Shown here piece by piece: positions 11,677 to 22,438 of a stretch of DNA of 64,000 nt (positions are counted from its first letter, which is position 1; every line of letters begins with the position of its first letter). A program made the position numbers and the translations under genes. The DNA comes from Microbotryomycetes sp. JL201 (taxonomy: Eukaryota > Basidiomycota > Microbotryomycetes), in assembly GCA_033819885.1 (NCBI GenBank), contig JAQYUZ010000036.1:1-64000 (forward strand), given 5' to 3'. Below the pieces are notes generated by a model. It was not told where the DNA came from, made no database searches, and worked only from the letters and a program-made list of their open reading frames with translations.

Positions 11677-12953
11677 CTATCGCTTGACCCAAGTGAACTT
11701 CTTGCGCGCCTTGACCTGTCCGGTCTTCTTGCGCTCTACCATCCTCGGATCTCGTTCGACGAGACCGGCTGTGAGTCGGACAAGACATGTCAGATGGATT
11801 GGCTCACTAAACGGATGCGCGAACCCAGCTTACCTCGTTTGAGAATTTCTCTCCAGCGTTCAACCATGTCCGCGGCTGCAAGTCCGTGTCTGACCCGCAG
11901 CGTCTGCCATTCAATCAGCGCTCGTGCTGCTCCCATAGCCACGGCATCAGCCTGTGCCGCCAACCCGCCGCCTCTTGCGATCGCAAAGAGGTTGAAAGCG
12001 CCGAGACTCTCTGTGAGCGCGAGCGGCTTGACAGCCGCGATGTGGTGAGTGTGGTCCGCAAAGTAGACTGATACAGGCTGTGCATTGACTAGAACGCGGC
12101 CAATGTCTTGTTGCATGTCTGTGACGGGTGCGAGCCATACACGTGCACTACTCTCTTTGCGTTTGCCAACGGCTAGGACGCGACCGAGGGCATCGACTGT
12201 TGCGAGTTGCCTGAATTTGCCAGCTTTGCGTGTGACAGCAACGCCAGTCGACGATATGAGCGGCGGTTGTTCGAAGCGCGCGAGGAGGCCTTCGAGCTGG
12301 TCGCGCAGAGACCGGACGTCTGACGGCGGCAGTAAATGTTCTGTCGATGACTGCTGCAAGCCGTCGCTGTGCTGTGACCTCAGAGACGGGGCGTCGCCGT
12401 CATTGAGCGAGTCTGCAACGTGTGCATATGGCAGCAGTGCCTCGAGATCGGACAAAGTAGCGACGAGGCGCTTGTACTGGCTGCTCTTAAGGTCATGGCC
12501 ATGCTTGACGAATGCAGACATGTCTTTGAGCGGTTTCCATCGCTTAGCGCGCGGATGAGGCAGAACGGCGGCCATGTTCGCGTTGGCGACGGATGACAGC
12601 GCGGCGTCGACCGACGGCAGCAGGCCGGAGTGGAACAGATGCGTCCTGGCTTTCGTATGGGCGTCGTCGAGCGTCTGCAGTGTGCTGTTGAGCGATGGAC
12701 GCGCTGTGTACCACAACGGCGCTGGCGGTAGCGGAGGCGACCGCGTGCCAGAAAACGCCGTGGTTGGGAAGAACGACGACGATGAAGACGAAGCTACTGA
12801 GCTTGAGTGGCGCATGGCCTTGACGCACGGCTCGACCACATTCACGCATCGCCGGCGGGCGCTGCCCATTGCAGCCGTCGACATGGCCTCAGTAAACGCT
12901 GCTCTGCCCGTCGAGCATCCAATCCAAAGGATTAACAAGCTTGCAGAAGTCAA
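11677..12953 (-). CDS. MRPS9: Mitochondrial small ribosomal subunit protein uS9m (MRPS9)
   Basis: Exons 12953-11834 and 11768-11677 with a 65-nt intron give 403 residues. The C-terminal third is the uS9 domain: [61 protein letters not shown] and the final [16 protein letters not shown], which reaches into the decoding centre. The long N-terminal part (about 260 residues) is typical of the mitochondrial form and includes a presequence rich in Ser, Ala and Arg. It is divergent from the homeodomain gene. Confidence 0.93.
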
Positions 12954-13656
12954 ATGAGATCTTTATGAATACATATCTTTCAATTCTTGCCCGTTCACCC
13001 TCCATCTATCTGTAAAAGCAAAAAGAATAAAATAAAAATTGGGAGAGAAACGCTACAGAGTTGTGTGCAGCGTCATGTTTTGCAAACGCACGGTGACAGC
13101 TTGCACTGCACGCGGCTGTGACAAAGAAAGAAGGGATTCCGTCGATTCAGTGTTCTCGCTGGCGCGCCTCAGCGCTGGCCAGCGGGCCTGGACCGTCAGT
13201 TGGGCCTCGCCACGGCCGGGCGGCGGGGCCCGGGTCGACCGCTGCAGCACGTCTGGCATTGTTCGTCGTCCTTCGCCTACTCACGTCTACCAGTGAACTG
13301 TCATCTAGACGCTCGACAACGAAGCGCCTCGTCGTCGGCATATCGGTCCAGTTTTCGCCCTTCGCCCGAAGTCGCACGCGACGGCCACGCGCCACTGCGA
13401 TCGCCCGCACTCGACCACAACGCCATAAACAAACACATATCAAAAAGCGGGAGCTCTTGGTTGGACAACACGCTGCACAATCACGGACCCGCCTTTATTG
13501 TAAAGGCTTGCACCATTGGTTCTCGCTGTCGATAGGTTGGACTCGACCTCGTTCACAAAATCCGCATTCCTCCGCTTCCCTTTTCTTCTTGCATGAAGTT
13601 AACGGCTGCAACCGAAGATTCAGGTTCGTTGCTCCTACCGGATCAGACTCGTTGCG
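12954..13656. other. Intergenic region between uS9m and homeodomain gene
   Basis: About 700 bp without a supported gene. Positions 12960-13050 are AT-rich and 13140-13440 GC-rich. A plus-strand open frame of 194 codons (13118-13702) overlaps the homeodomain start in another frame, has no recognisable domain, and is taken as a chance frame. The region presumably holds both divergent promoters. Confidence 0.5.
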
Positions 13657-15511
13657 ATGGCGACGCGTCGGCCATCATTGTGGCGTGCACCCAGAAATCT
13701 GACTCGTGGGTTACCGTCAATAGGCAATCAGGAAGCGACGAATGTTGATCAGCAAGCAAGCTTCAGTGAGGCTGTCTCGTCGTACGTATCACACATGGCC
13801 CAGGATGAGTTACGAACTGGGGCGGTTGGTTCACTCGTAGACCTTCCGCATTTTGAATACGCCACTACGCTATCAAGCAGGACCATTTCTTCAGGGCGTT
13901 CAAGCGCTGATAGCGCTAGCGGGAGTAGACGCAAGTCACCCGACGGCGAGAGCAGTGCACACTCGCTCGCCGGTGGCGGCAACGCACCGACTAGCGTCGC
14001 CCCTGCGTACGATCCGTTCCGGTGAGTTTTTGGCGTGAGCAAATACATCGCGGACAACTGATGGAACTTGGTGTTGACATCGTAGGACGAAACAACGTCG
14101 ACGCACGACGACTGAGCAACTCAAAATCCTTGAAACCCATTTCGATCGCAATCACAAGCCAGACATCAACCTGCGCAAAGCACTTGCTGAGCGGCTTGAC
14201 ATGACACCTCGCGAGATCCAGGTCTGGGTAGGTTTGACACGTCTGTCGGAGATTCCTTGTTTTCCACGTTCACTGACTTTGTCGCGTAAACAGTTCCAGA
14301 ATCGACGGGCCAAAATCAAGAAATTGCGGGAGAAAGCGGAAAAAGCCGAATCCATGTCGATCGGCCAGCCAATGCTCCATACAGCGCCGTCGCAATCACC
14401 GGAATCGCCAACGGCGTACCCTTCTTTGCCTCTCCTACCTCGACCAATGGGACCGATTACCCTTGCTGAGCCAACGCACCTATACAGAGCTGAAGATCCA
14501 TACTTTGACCATCAAACGCAAGCCGGCACCTTTCCAGAACATCAACAATTTGTTCCGGGCTGGATTCGCAATCCCGTCGCGCGTTTCGGATCAGCCCATG
14601 GTTTGGGCGAGCAGCCGACATTGGCCCCGTCAGTGTCGCCCTACAGTGGCAATAGCACGAGTCGTTCGAAGGCAACATCCATGTATCCTAGTCCTACCTC
14701 AGCCACCGCATCTGGGTTGTCGACACCATCGCCCAACGAGCCTCATTCCAATGTCGAGACATCCTCAATAGCCGTATCTTCTGGCTACATCATGGGCTCG
14801 CCTTCCATACATGTGCGGCACCCAGAAATTTACAGCAACGCACCGTATGGTGCGGTTGCAAGTTCACACTCGCCACTTGGCTACGATACAGCCGAGCCAT
14901 TCATACCTCACCTGGCACATCGGTCGGACAAGCTGATACAACAGCGCGACGACCTGTCATCGAACGGCAGCGCCCCCGACATGGAAACGGCCGTGTCAAT
15001 GTCGTATTCCAGTCAGTCTCTCGCCAGCAATCTTGTGTCTTCGCAGCCAGACTCTGCCCTGGCGGCGCAGTACACGATTGGCGCAAGTACAACCTCTTGG
15101 CATTTCGGGATTCCAACGCCGGCGGAGATCACCGGCGAGCACCCTTTCATGTTTCCCGAGAGGCGCGCCAGCTGCCCAGCCGGCTTTGTTGCGGATGTTA
15201 GCCTGATGCCACCAGCGGCGTCGACGGCCGCAGCATACACGTACGACGCTTCAGGAGGTCCTGCATCATCATCATTGGCAGCGCCAACTTTTCTGCTTCA
15301 TCGACGGCATTCGCTGGCACCAACGTCTCCTCCTCAAGAAGCGCCGCCACCGTTGCCACCAGTGACAGGGCCGCTGCCACTGCACGGGCCGGCGAGTTCT
15401 TCAATATATGAGGCGTCGCCTACTGTAGCAGAGATACCCATCCTGTCTGGCAACGGCGCGTCGCTTCAGACCTCCCCCGAGCTATTGTCACAGATGCGGA
15501 CGAGGTCTTGA
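13657..15511 (+). CDS. Homeodomain transcription factor
   Basis: Exons 13657-14021, 14086-14227 and 14294-15511 give 574 residues. The homeodomain (about 122-182) runs RTKQRRRTTTEQLKILETHF, then RNHKPDINLRKALAERLDM, TPREIQVW / FQNRRAKIKKLRE, with the canonical WFQNRR recognition helix and no TALE insertion. The flanks are disordered and rich in Ser, Pro and Ala, typical of a nuclear regulator; the target is unknown. The second intron (66 nt) falls between W and F of WFQNRR and has no in-frame stop. It is not obviously a mating-type HD1/HD2 gene: no partner homeobox gene lies nearby. Confidence 0.9.
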
Positions 15512-15579
15512 ATTCTTCAATGTATCGCTTAATCTGATTCTTGTTGTCATACTCGTATTTAAATTACAAGACTTCACAG

Positions 15580-16565
15580 TTATGCAAACTGAGGCATGCG
15601 TCAGTAAGAGGCAAGAAGTCACTGCTGCGTTACGGCTCACGGTGGACAAGAAAGATTCGGCGACGATGCGCGCTCTTGCGTTCAATGAGAGCTTTGCTTC
15701 CGAGATCTCCTTGTCAACGGCTGCGGCACCAGGATTGAATTAGTTGGGGAGCCTTCCGTGCAATCCGTGTCACCATTCTCCTGACCTTCCATGAATCTGA
15801 GCAGAGCAGCGAGAGCACGGTGGAGTCTTTGTCAGCATATTTCACTCTTGAAAGCTCTCAATGACTGATGTCGGCTAGGAGAGTGCGCATGCAACCTCGG
15901 GACTGACTCGATCACAAAATCGACGAGTTTGTGCTTCATCATTTCTTCCACATTACGATTGGTGATCAAGAAGCTGATGTCGTAGCCCTTGATGGGTACG
16001 CGCCGCAGAATGACAAACGCCTCGGCCCGCATCATCAGGAATCTCGTGAATTTGTGCGCAAGAATGTGCTCAATGTCGTCCGCTTGTTTGATTCTGATTG
16101 ACATGCGAACCGAGTTGATTGCTGGCTCAATCAGCACGGATTCTGATGCGTTGCGCGCAATTACGAGTGGGGTGAGCAGTACCTCAGGCGTGGATCTGCA
16201 AGCGAGAGCGTCGTCGTCAGGAAGATGCGCTCTTGTCTCAACGGATGTTTGACATTGAAAACGATTCTGCATCGCCTCGGAACGCAGCACATGCATTTCC
16301 CTACGTGGGCTGTTCCGAGTGGGGGCTGACGGACAAGGCGACTGGCATTGCAGGCCCATGTGCGGTAAGGACTTACTGTGCCTCAATCTCTGCCACATTG
16401 TGACGTTCTGCGACCTGTGACGGAAAGTCTGACAGGGTGAGGGCCGCCGTGAGCGTGTTGCGGACACACGTCAGGTACGGCCGCAGAGTGTTGGACTACA
16501 GCGGCGGCAGCGAGGTCAGCAGATCAAAGTCGAATGAGAATGAAGGCTGTCTTGAGACGCACCAT
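15580..16565 (-). CDS. ARC19: Arp2/3 complex subunit 4 (ARPC4/ARC19)
   Basis: Six coding exons: 16565-16563 (the ATG alone), 16495-16377, 16195-15908, 15796-15786 (11 nt), 15720-15641 and 15588-15580 (9 nt). They give 169 residues against 168 in human. Diagnostic blocks are [67 protein letters not shown] and [20 protein letters not shown]4 sits at the centre of the actin-nucleating Arp2/3 complex. All six exons join in phase, which supports the two micro-exons. The last exon adds only FA and the stop. It is convergent with the homeodomain gene (68 bp) and divergent from RPC17 (208 bp). Confidence 0.92.
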
Positions 16566-16773
16566 ATTGGCCGGCCGTCCTCTGCGTTGATGGCTCTGCA
16601 AGAAGTCGTGCGCAGCACCAAAGGCCTGAGCAGAACGAACAAAACGACGGCGCTTCTGATCGAGTTGGCGCCGATCTGCCGACGCAAGACCTGACCGTAG
16701 CGCCGTCTTCTCGCTCCTTCTCTCTCTCGCTCGCGCCTGGCCTGGTCCCGTCAACTGCAGGGTCTCTTTCGCC

Positions 16774-17715
16774 ATGCAGGTCAGTACTGACACTCGCTTC
16801 GAGTGAAGTCTCGGCGCTGACCTGCCCGCCGATCCTCTGCACAGACCGTCAAGCCAGTAGCTGGTCACCTCACAAATCTCGAAGTGCTCGCAATACTCAA
16901 CGCACAATACAGCGCGCGTCAGCAGAAGGTTCGCGAACTCACAGGGCTCAAAGACCAGCGCCGTACTCGGACCGAAAAGGAGCAGATCGAGCTCGAGATT
17001 GAGCGCGCACAACCTCAAGATTTGCACACAGTCTCGTACGAGGTACGCAAGGACGCTCAACATGCTCGAGAACGTGACAGCTTGATCTGCGCCGAGCCCG
17101 TCCGGCTCGACAAGCTTGACTGACTTGACCACAAATTGGCAGTGTATCAAGTACTTGGAAAGGGAGCAGCTCCCGACGCTGAGACAAGACGCGTCTCTCG
17201 TGGATGGTCTGCTCGAACAGCTCGCGAAGTTTGGGCTCACGCGCGCCGAACAGTTGCAGATCGTCAATCTAGCGCCACAGAGCCTTGTCGAGCTTGTGGT
17301 GGTGAGTCAAGATTGGCGGAAGCCTGTGCTAGCGGCATGCTGGCAAAACGTGCAAAAGATTAGAAATACTTGACACTGATCCGAACCGGTTGACCGACCG
17401 CAGTGCGTCGACAGCTTCGAGGATCGTTTCCCAGATGCCGAAATGCAGGAGCGAATGCTCGCCGTCATCGCAGAGCACCTCCGAGAACGGCCAGACGAGC
17501 AAACAACGGTGGCTGGGCGCAGCACTGTCCCTGCGCACAGCGCAGTGGCGGCTGGCGCAATCAGCGCCATGAAAGGGGCAGATGAAGACATTGACATGCA
17601 AGAACAAGACGAGCTGGATGACATGGAGGGTCTCATCGACGACGGAACTGGCGAGGGAGCTTTGGAAGACGCTGGGCGGGAGCTCGACGAGGAGGTGACC
17701 CGAGACGATTCGTGA
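16774..17715 (+). CDS. RPC17: RNA polymerase III subunit RPC17/RPC9 (CRCP)
   Basis: Exons 16774-16779 (ATG CAG only), 16845-17042, 17143-17301 and 17404-17715 give 224 residues. The HRDC-like domain reads GHLTNLEVLAILNAQY, then CIKYLE, FGLTRAEQLQIVNLAPQSLV and CVDSFEDRFPDAEMQERML, as in Rpc17/CGRP-RCP. The acidic C-terminus (DDMEGLIDDGTGEGALEDAG) extends past the family core. With Rpc25 it forms the Pol III stalk that contacts TFIIIB and initiator tRNA promoters. A 247-codon frame on the opposite strand is a shadow. Confidence 0.88.
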
Positions 17716-17883
17716 GGCAGGATGCGGCCTTTCCGCGCTGATCGAATGGTGAACTTGCTTCTCATCAATGTTTCATGTTTGTACTTTACATTGTTGTACT
17801 TTTGATGCATGCATAAGATCTCTCGTTAATGTCAGCCGCACGAAGGCTCAACGGTTGTCTCTTTCCACTGCACTCAGGCCAGA

Positions 17884-19032
17884 ATGGCGGCGCCGCGCGT
17901 TGACGATATGACGGCGACCGAGCTGCGTGCAGTCAACTCGAGTCTAATGACGGAGCAATTCAACTGGGCTCCCGAGACGTTTGCCAAGGAGGGTATGGAC
18001 ATTGCCAATGCGGCGCTGTACGCGGCCTCGGCGCAGCTCGAACACGCCCTGCGCACGCTCACCCGGCCGCGGACCACTAGCGCAGAAGACTCGGAAGCGG
18101 TCTCATCGGTTGTTTTGAGCGAGGATGACGTGCAAAAGGTGGGGTTGTCCTCGCACCAGAGCCTTGCCGGGGCGCTGTTGACTGATCCGTGAATACGCCG
18201 GTCGCACGCAGGGCGTATACCGACTCGAGACGCTGCTCGAAACGTCAATCGACAAACACTTTGATCTGTTCGAGATATTCGTGTTGCGCAACACGTTCAA
18301 CGTGCCGAGGGACCTCGTGCCGTACATCGTGCTCGATCATCAGGTGAGGTCCTCTTACCGCCTATGTCGCGTGCAGCAGAATCACATACGCCAGCCAATG
18401 ACTCGTAATGACCTCAACTGCATCGTACAGCGCGCTGTGGATCCGGCCATACAAGGCAAAGATAGTCAATCAATCAAGGAGTACGAGGACGAGCTCGCGC
18501 AGTTTGAAACCGAAATGGTACACGAGCGCGAACTCGCGTGCGTACTAAAAGCATGGCAACAGCGGGTCGCTGGCGTGGAAAACGTCGCGCGCGACGACGG
18601 ATTCTTGAGCGGATCAGGTTCGTCAACACGCCCTTTCGACGTGCGAGCTTGCCCAGCGGCGCCAGTCCAAAATTGGCTGACCTGTGACCTCGAAATTTCT
18701 TTCGTTCTCTTTGAAAACTAGCAGACTCGCTCAGCTCGAGTGCGCAGGCGCTCGCCGCGCAGATAACTTTGCTACGTCAACACGCTGCAGCCTTGCTCGA
18801 TACTCCTTCCCCGGCAATGCAAACCCCGGCTGCAGAGCAAGCTGAGCCGTGGGCAACTCGATCAGCCTTTGTCAACTGGGCAGCGCACGCGAAAACGAGC
18901 GGACTGCCGAACATAGATGGGGAATCCGACGACGTGGGTGGAAGCAAGCCAGCGACAGACGAAGTGGGAGAGCAAAGCGTGGCCAATGTGCGCACACTGA
19001 CTAACGGCCGGATCTATCGAATGCGCAGCTGA
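17884..19032 (+). CDS. MTW1: Kinetochore protein Mis12/Mtw1
   Basis: Exons 17884-18138, 18212-18343, 18431-18617 and 18722-19032 give 294 residues. The N-terminal Mis12 block (MTEQFNWAPETFAKEGMDIA) precedes the signature GVYRLETLLETSIDKHFDLF and EIFVLRNTFNVPRDLV. A coiled coil follows at about 150-215. The C-terminus is variable, as in the family. Mtw1 is a subunit of the MIND/Mis12 complex linking CENP-C/inner kinetochore to Ndc80 and Knl1. The second intron (87 nt) has no in-frame stop. MAD1 follows on the same strand. Confidence 0.88.
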
Positions 19033-19228
19033 CAGTCACAACGCTTGTTGACAGGAACTGGCTCACAGTGTCTGAGATATGTTGATAAGGACCCGTCGCT
19101 TGCTTCCACTGATCTATGCCAATGTTGTCGTTGAATTATATGGTCTCGTTGCATGTTGTAATCTGTGAGAGTTGCTGACATCAGATGAGCCGATACATTC
19201 GGCTTAGTCGATTACCGGCTGCTTCGCC

Positions 19229-22200
19229 ATGTCGAGTGACGGACGCCCAAGCTACCTAGCGGATGCCGTCACTCCTCTGCTGTCGTCACGGACTGTGCGC
19301 TCTGCAACCGATGCCGTGCACCACACGATCGCAAGCTCTCGACCGGCTCTGCGAAGCGGCTCTGACGCGGACAGCGCTATGAGTGAGAACCAACACGTCT
19401 TTCAAGCCTACGCTTTGTTGCTGATGATTGTGCAATGTCTCGTGCTCATAGCGCCATCGTCAGTCGCCCGTTTGAGATTTGGCGTGGCCCGCGAGTCGGC
19501 CCAAGTCACCACGGCAGCAAGTACAGCTGCGGACTGTAAGGCTAGAGCAAGATGCGCGAAGAGAGATGTTCTGACATGAGGGCTATGCGGTCTCTTCCCG
19601 AGAAGCTTCTCGCCTGCCCATCAGGCGAATGAGTGCGGCTACTGAATACAGCGGCGGAATGATGACCTAATGCGTTGCATGTATAGACCTGACTACGCCT
19701 CTGACCGCGTCAAAGGCCATCAAACGGACCAGCGATACCGCTGGCCTCGACTTCGGCAAGTTTCATGTTTCGCCACGGCTGCTTCCCTTATCTGACGACT
19801 AGCATGATATGGTGGCATTTTCTGATATCAGATCACGATATGGCGGCTTTGAGGCGACAGCTGTCGCGAGCGTTGCAAGACGTGGAAGACCAGAAGCGGA
19901 TAAGGCAGCGGCAGGCGACTGAACACGATTTGCGCGAGGCAAAGCTGCTCAGCACCGTCGAGGAACAAAGCAGCAAGATTGATAGGCTTGAGAGCCATCG
20001 CGCCTCTTTAATCGCCAAGGACAGAGCAATCGATCACGAACGGCTCGCCGCTCTGAACGACGTTGATGTCGTACGCGCCGAGATGCTGGCACAAACTAGC
20101 GAGCTCAGACAGTCGTTGTCAAATTTGCAACAGAAGTACGATGAATCACAAACCACAAACCGCGAAACTTTGCACCGCATAGAATTGGCTCAATTCGCGC
20201 AGGAAACTAAAGCTCGCCAGGTGGCTGAGCTCGAGCAACAAATAATCTCAATGCAAGAATTGCTGAAGCAGCGCACAGATCAGCTGAGTGATGAACAGCA
20301 ACGCCGAGACGCCGCCGAGCAGGCGCTAGAAGAAGCTCGCTCTGCTATTCCGTCGGAGCCTTCTCAATCCGATATCATCAAGGACGAACTCCATCGTAAG
20401 CCGCGCCGTTCTACCGTTTTCACACTCTGACTCATTTTTTTTTGATGTCAATGCAGGGCAAGTGGCGCACTTGCGGTCGCTCGAGCTCGAGAATGCGAAA
20501 TTACGTCGGCGGAACGAAACATACGAGCGGCAACATGCCAACGTCGACGTGCTCAAAGAAAGTAATAGGACGCTAGAGAAGAAGTTGAAGGTGCTCGATG
20601 AATTGCGGACGGCCTATGCAGAGCAGCAGGTGCTGATCAAGCGATTGGAAATGGAAAAAGCCGAATGGTGAGACGACGCCCCGTCAATCGGTTTGTACCA
20701 TTCCTTGACCCGTCCGTCGTCGCAGGACTGTATTTCTGAAGAATCAGCCGGAGGCTTCGCTTTCTTCGCCTCGCGACGTCACGAAATCGCTCGTCTCGCT
20801 GCAGTTAGAAAATGCGCTGCAGAAAGACACTCTGGTCAAACACGCCGGCGAGCTTGCGAGGCGAGACCAGCTTGTTGCTGAAGCCGAGGAACAGCTTACG
20901 CAACTTCAAGTGGTTGTTCGTAGCCAGCAGAGCAAGCTCGAGCGAGCTCAAGACAAAGCGGCGAGGAGCGACAAGCAGGCTGACTTACTGAGGAAAGAGG
21001 TCGAAATGCTGCGGAGGCATCTAGTGAGTACACGGCGTGTAGACTGCTTCACCAAAGACATCTGAGAAGTTTCACAATGGCGTAGGAAAGCTATTCATCC
21101 GAAGAGGCCATTCATCATACAAATTTCGACGTCCAGAAGACGGCGCGCATCGCGGAGCTCGAAGAACTGCTCGAAGCTCACAAAAACGAATTGGCTGAAG
21201 TGACAAAGCAGGCCAAGCATCTCGAGGGCCTCGTTGAACGTTACGGAGGCAGCACGACCGAAATTATGGAAGAAGACACGGAATCGCACAAGGAATCAGT
21301 CGCGCAACAGCTCAGACTGAATGCAGAGCTGCGCCATGGTGAGCTGCATGCTTACTGAGCTGCATGTCTTTCTTTTTGATGTGCTTTATGCAGAAATCGA
21401 AGAGCTCCGCTTGGCGAATGCTTCCCTAGAAACCGAAATTGATGCTCTCGACGCACAACTGATGATGCAGGAACAGGACCACGGCATTCGCGGCGCGTAC
21501 AATCCTGCAACCACAAGAGTGCTCGAATTCCGAGACAGTCCAGACAGGGTTGAGCATGCCGTCCGAACCTCGACGCTAGAACGATTGCGCCAAGAGAATG
21601 ATGCGCTGCTACGACGTCTCGTAGAACTTGAAAGCTCGCACGGTCAAAGGAGTCAAGCTGCAAGTCTAGTTCCTCGAGCGTCGCTCGACAGCGTACAAGC
21701 CGAGCTGGTTGCCGCTCGTGCCGCCGTGGTGCAGAAAGAGACGATGCTTCGACGTATCAGTCAAGTCAGTACTGTGAGAAACTGCTGATTGGTCAATTGC
21801 GTTGACTAGCTTTCCCGTCTTGCTGGCGCCAATCAGGCCGTTGCAGAAAAAACTGAGAGCATGAGAATTGCAATTTCTCAGCTACTCGGCTACCAATTAT
21901 CATTCCTTGAATCTGGGCGAATTCGTGTCACGTCTGTGTACGCCCCGAGCAAAGACCGATCGCTGGCTTTTGACCCCTGGCCGGGCGGGTCGATGCCCTA
22001 CAAACTGGTAAGCGCGGCCGACGACCAGGTTCTCAAGTCTGCAGACGCCAGGCAGAGCGTACAATTCTGGCTCGAGAGCAGAGCTTCATTGCCAGGGTTC
22101 TTGGCGTCTCTTACGAGTGAGTTTGTTCCGACCGACGCGCAATGTACCTCGGCTGACTGAGCTCTGCTTACAGTGACATTGTACGAAGAAACTACCAGAG

Positions 22201-22229
22201 GTGCCGCACGAGGGGTAGTAGTTGGTTGA
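19229..22229 (+). CDS. MAD1: Spindle assembly checkpoint protein MAD1
   Basis: Ten exons: 19229-19382, 19452-19535, 19687-19755, 19832-20395, 20457-20667, 20726-21023, 21086-21338, 21394-21764, 21811-22117 and 22174-22229. They give 788 residues. Most of the protein is coiled coil. The C-terminal head carries the Mad1 signature (LLGYQLSFLESGRIRVTSVY, DRSLAFDPW, SLPGFLASLT). Mad1 recruits Mad2 to unattached kinetochores. The intron 19756-19831 begins GCAAGT, a GC-AG intron needed to keep phase into DHDMAALRRQL. The first intron (69 nt) is stop-free and hydrophobic when read through, so the N-terminus depends on splicing. The intron 21765-21810 is only 46 nt. Confidence 0.88.
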
Positions 22230-22334
22230 GAGAACACTGAGGTTGCATGAGCTGTTCAGAGCTTGTGCCGAAGCGCGCAGGTTGCAATGCAAAAGTTATG
22301 AGTTGCAGTCCAATGATTTGCATGAGAGAGGACA

Positions 22335-22380
22335 AAGAAGTACGGAAAGAGAGAGGGAGAGAGAGAGAGAGAGAGAAAGC
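22335..22380 (+). repeat. GA-rich microsatellite between convergent genes
   Basis: An imperfect (GA)n run lies in the 209-bp gap between the MAD1 and DBF4 stop codons, near 22340-22378. It may lie in one or both 3' UTRs. No function can be read from it. Confidence 0.7.
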
Positions 22381-22438
22381 AAATTGGAAAGCGGTAGAAA
22401 AACAACTCCGGAAAGGTGGGCTCTGGATTTGCGAACAT

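Noticed and set aside
13118-13702. 194-codon plus-strand frame upstream of the homeodomain gene
   Set aside because: Low-complexity, GC-driven, overlaps the real start in another frame and has no homology.
16524-17267. 247-codon minus-strand frame
   Set aside because: It lies antisense to the well-supported RPC17 exons, crosses their introns and has no recognisable domain.
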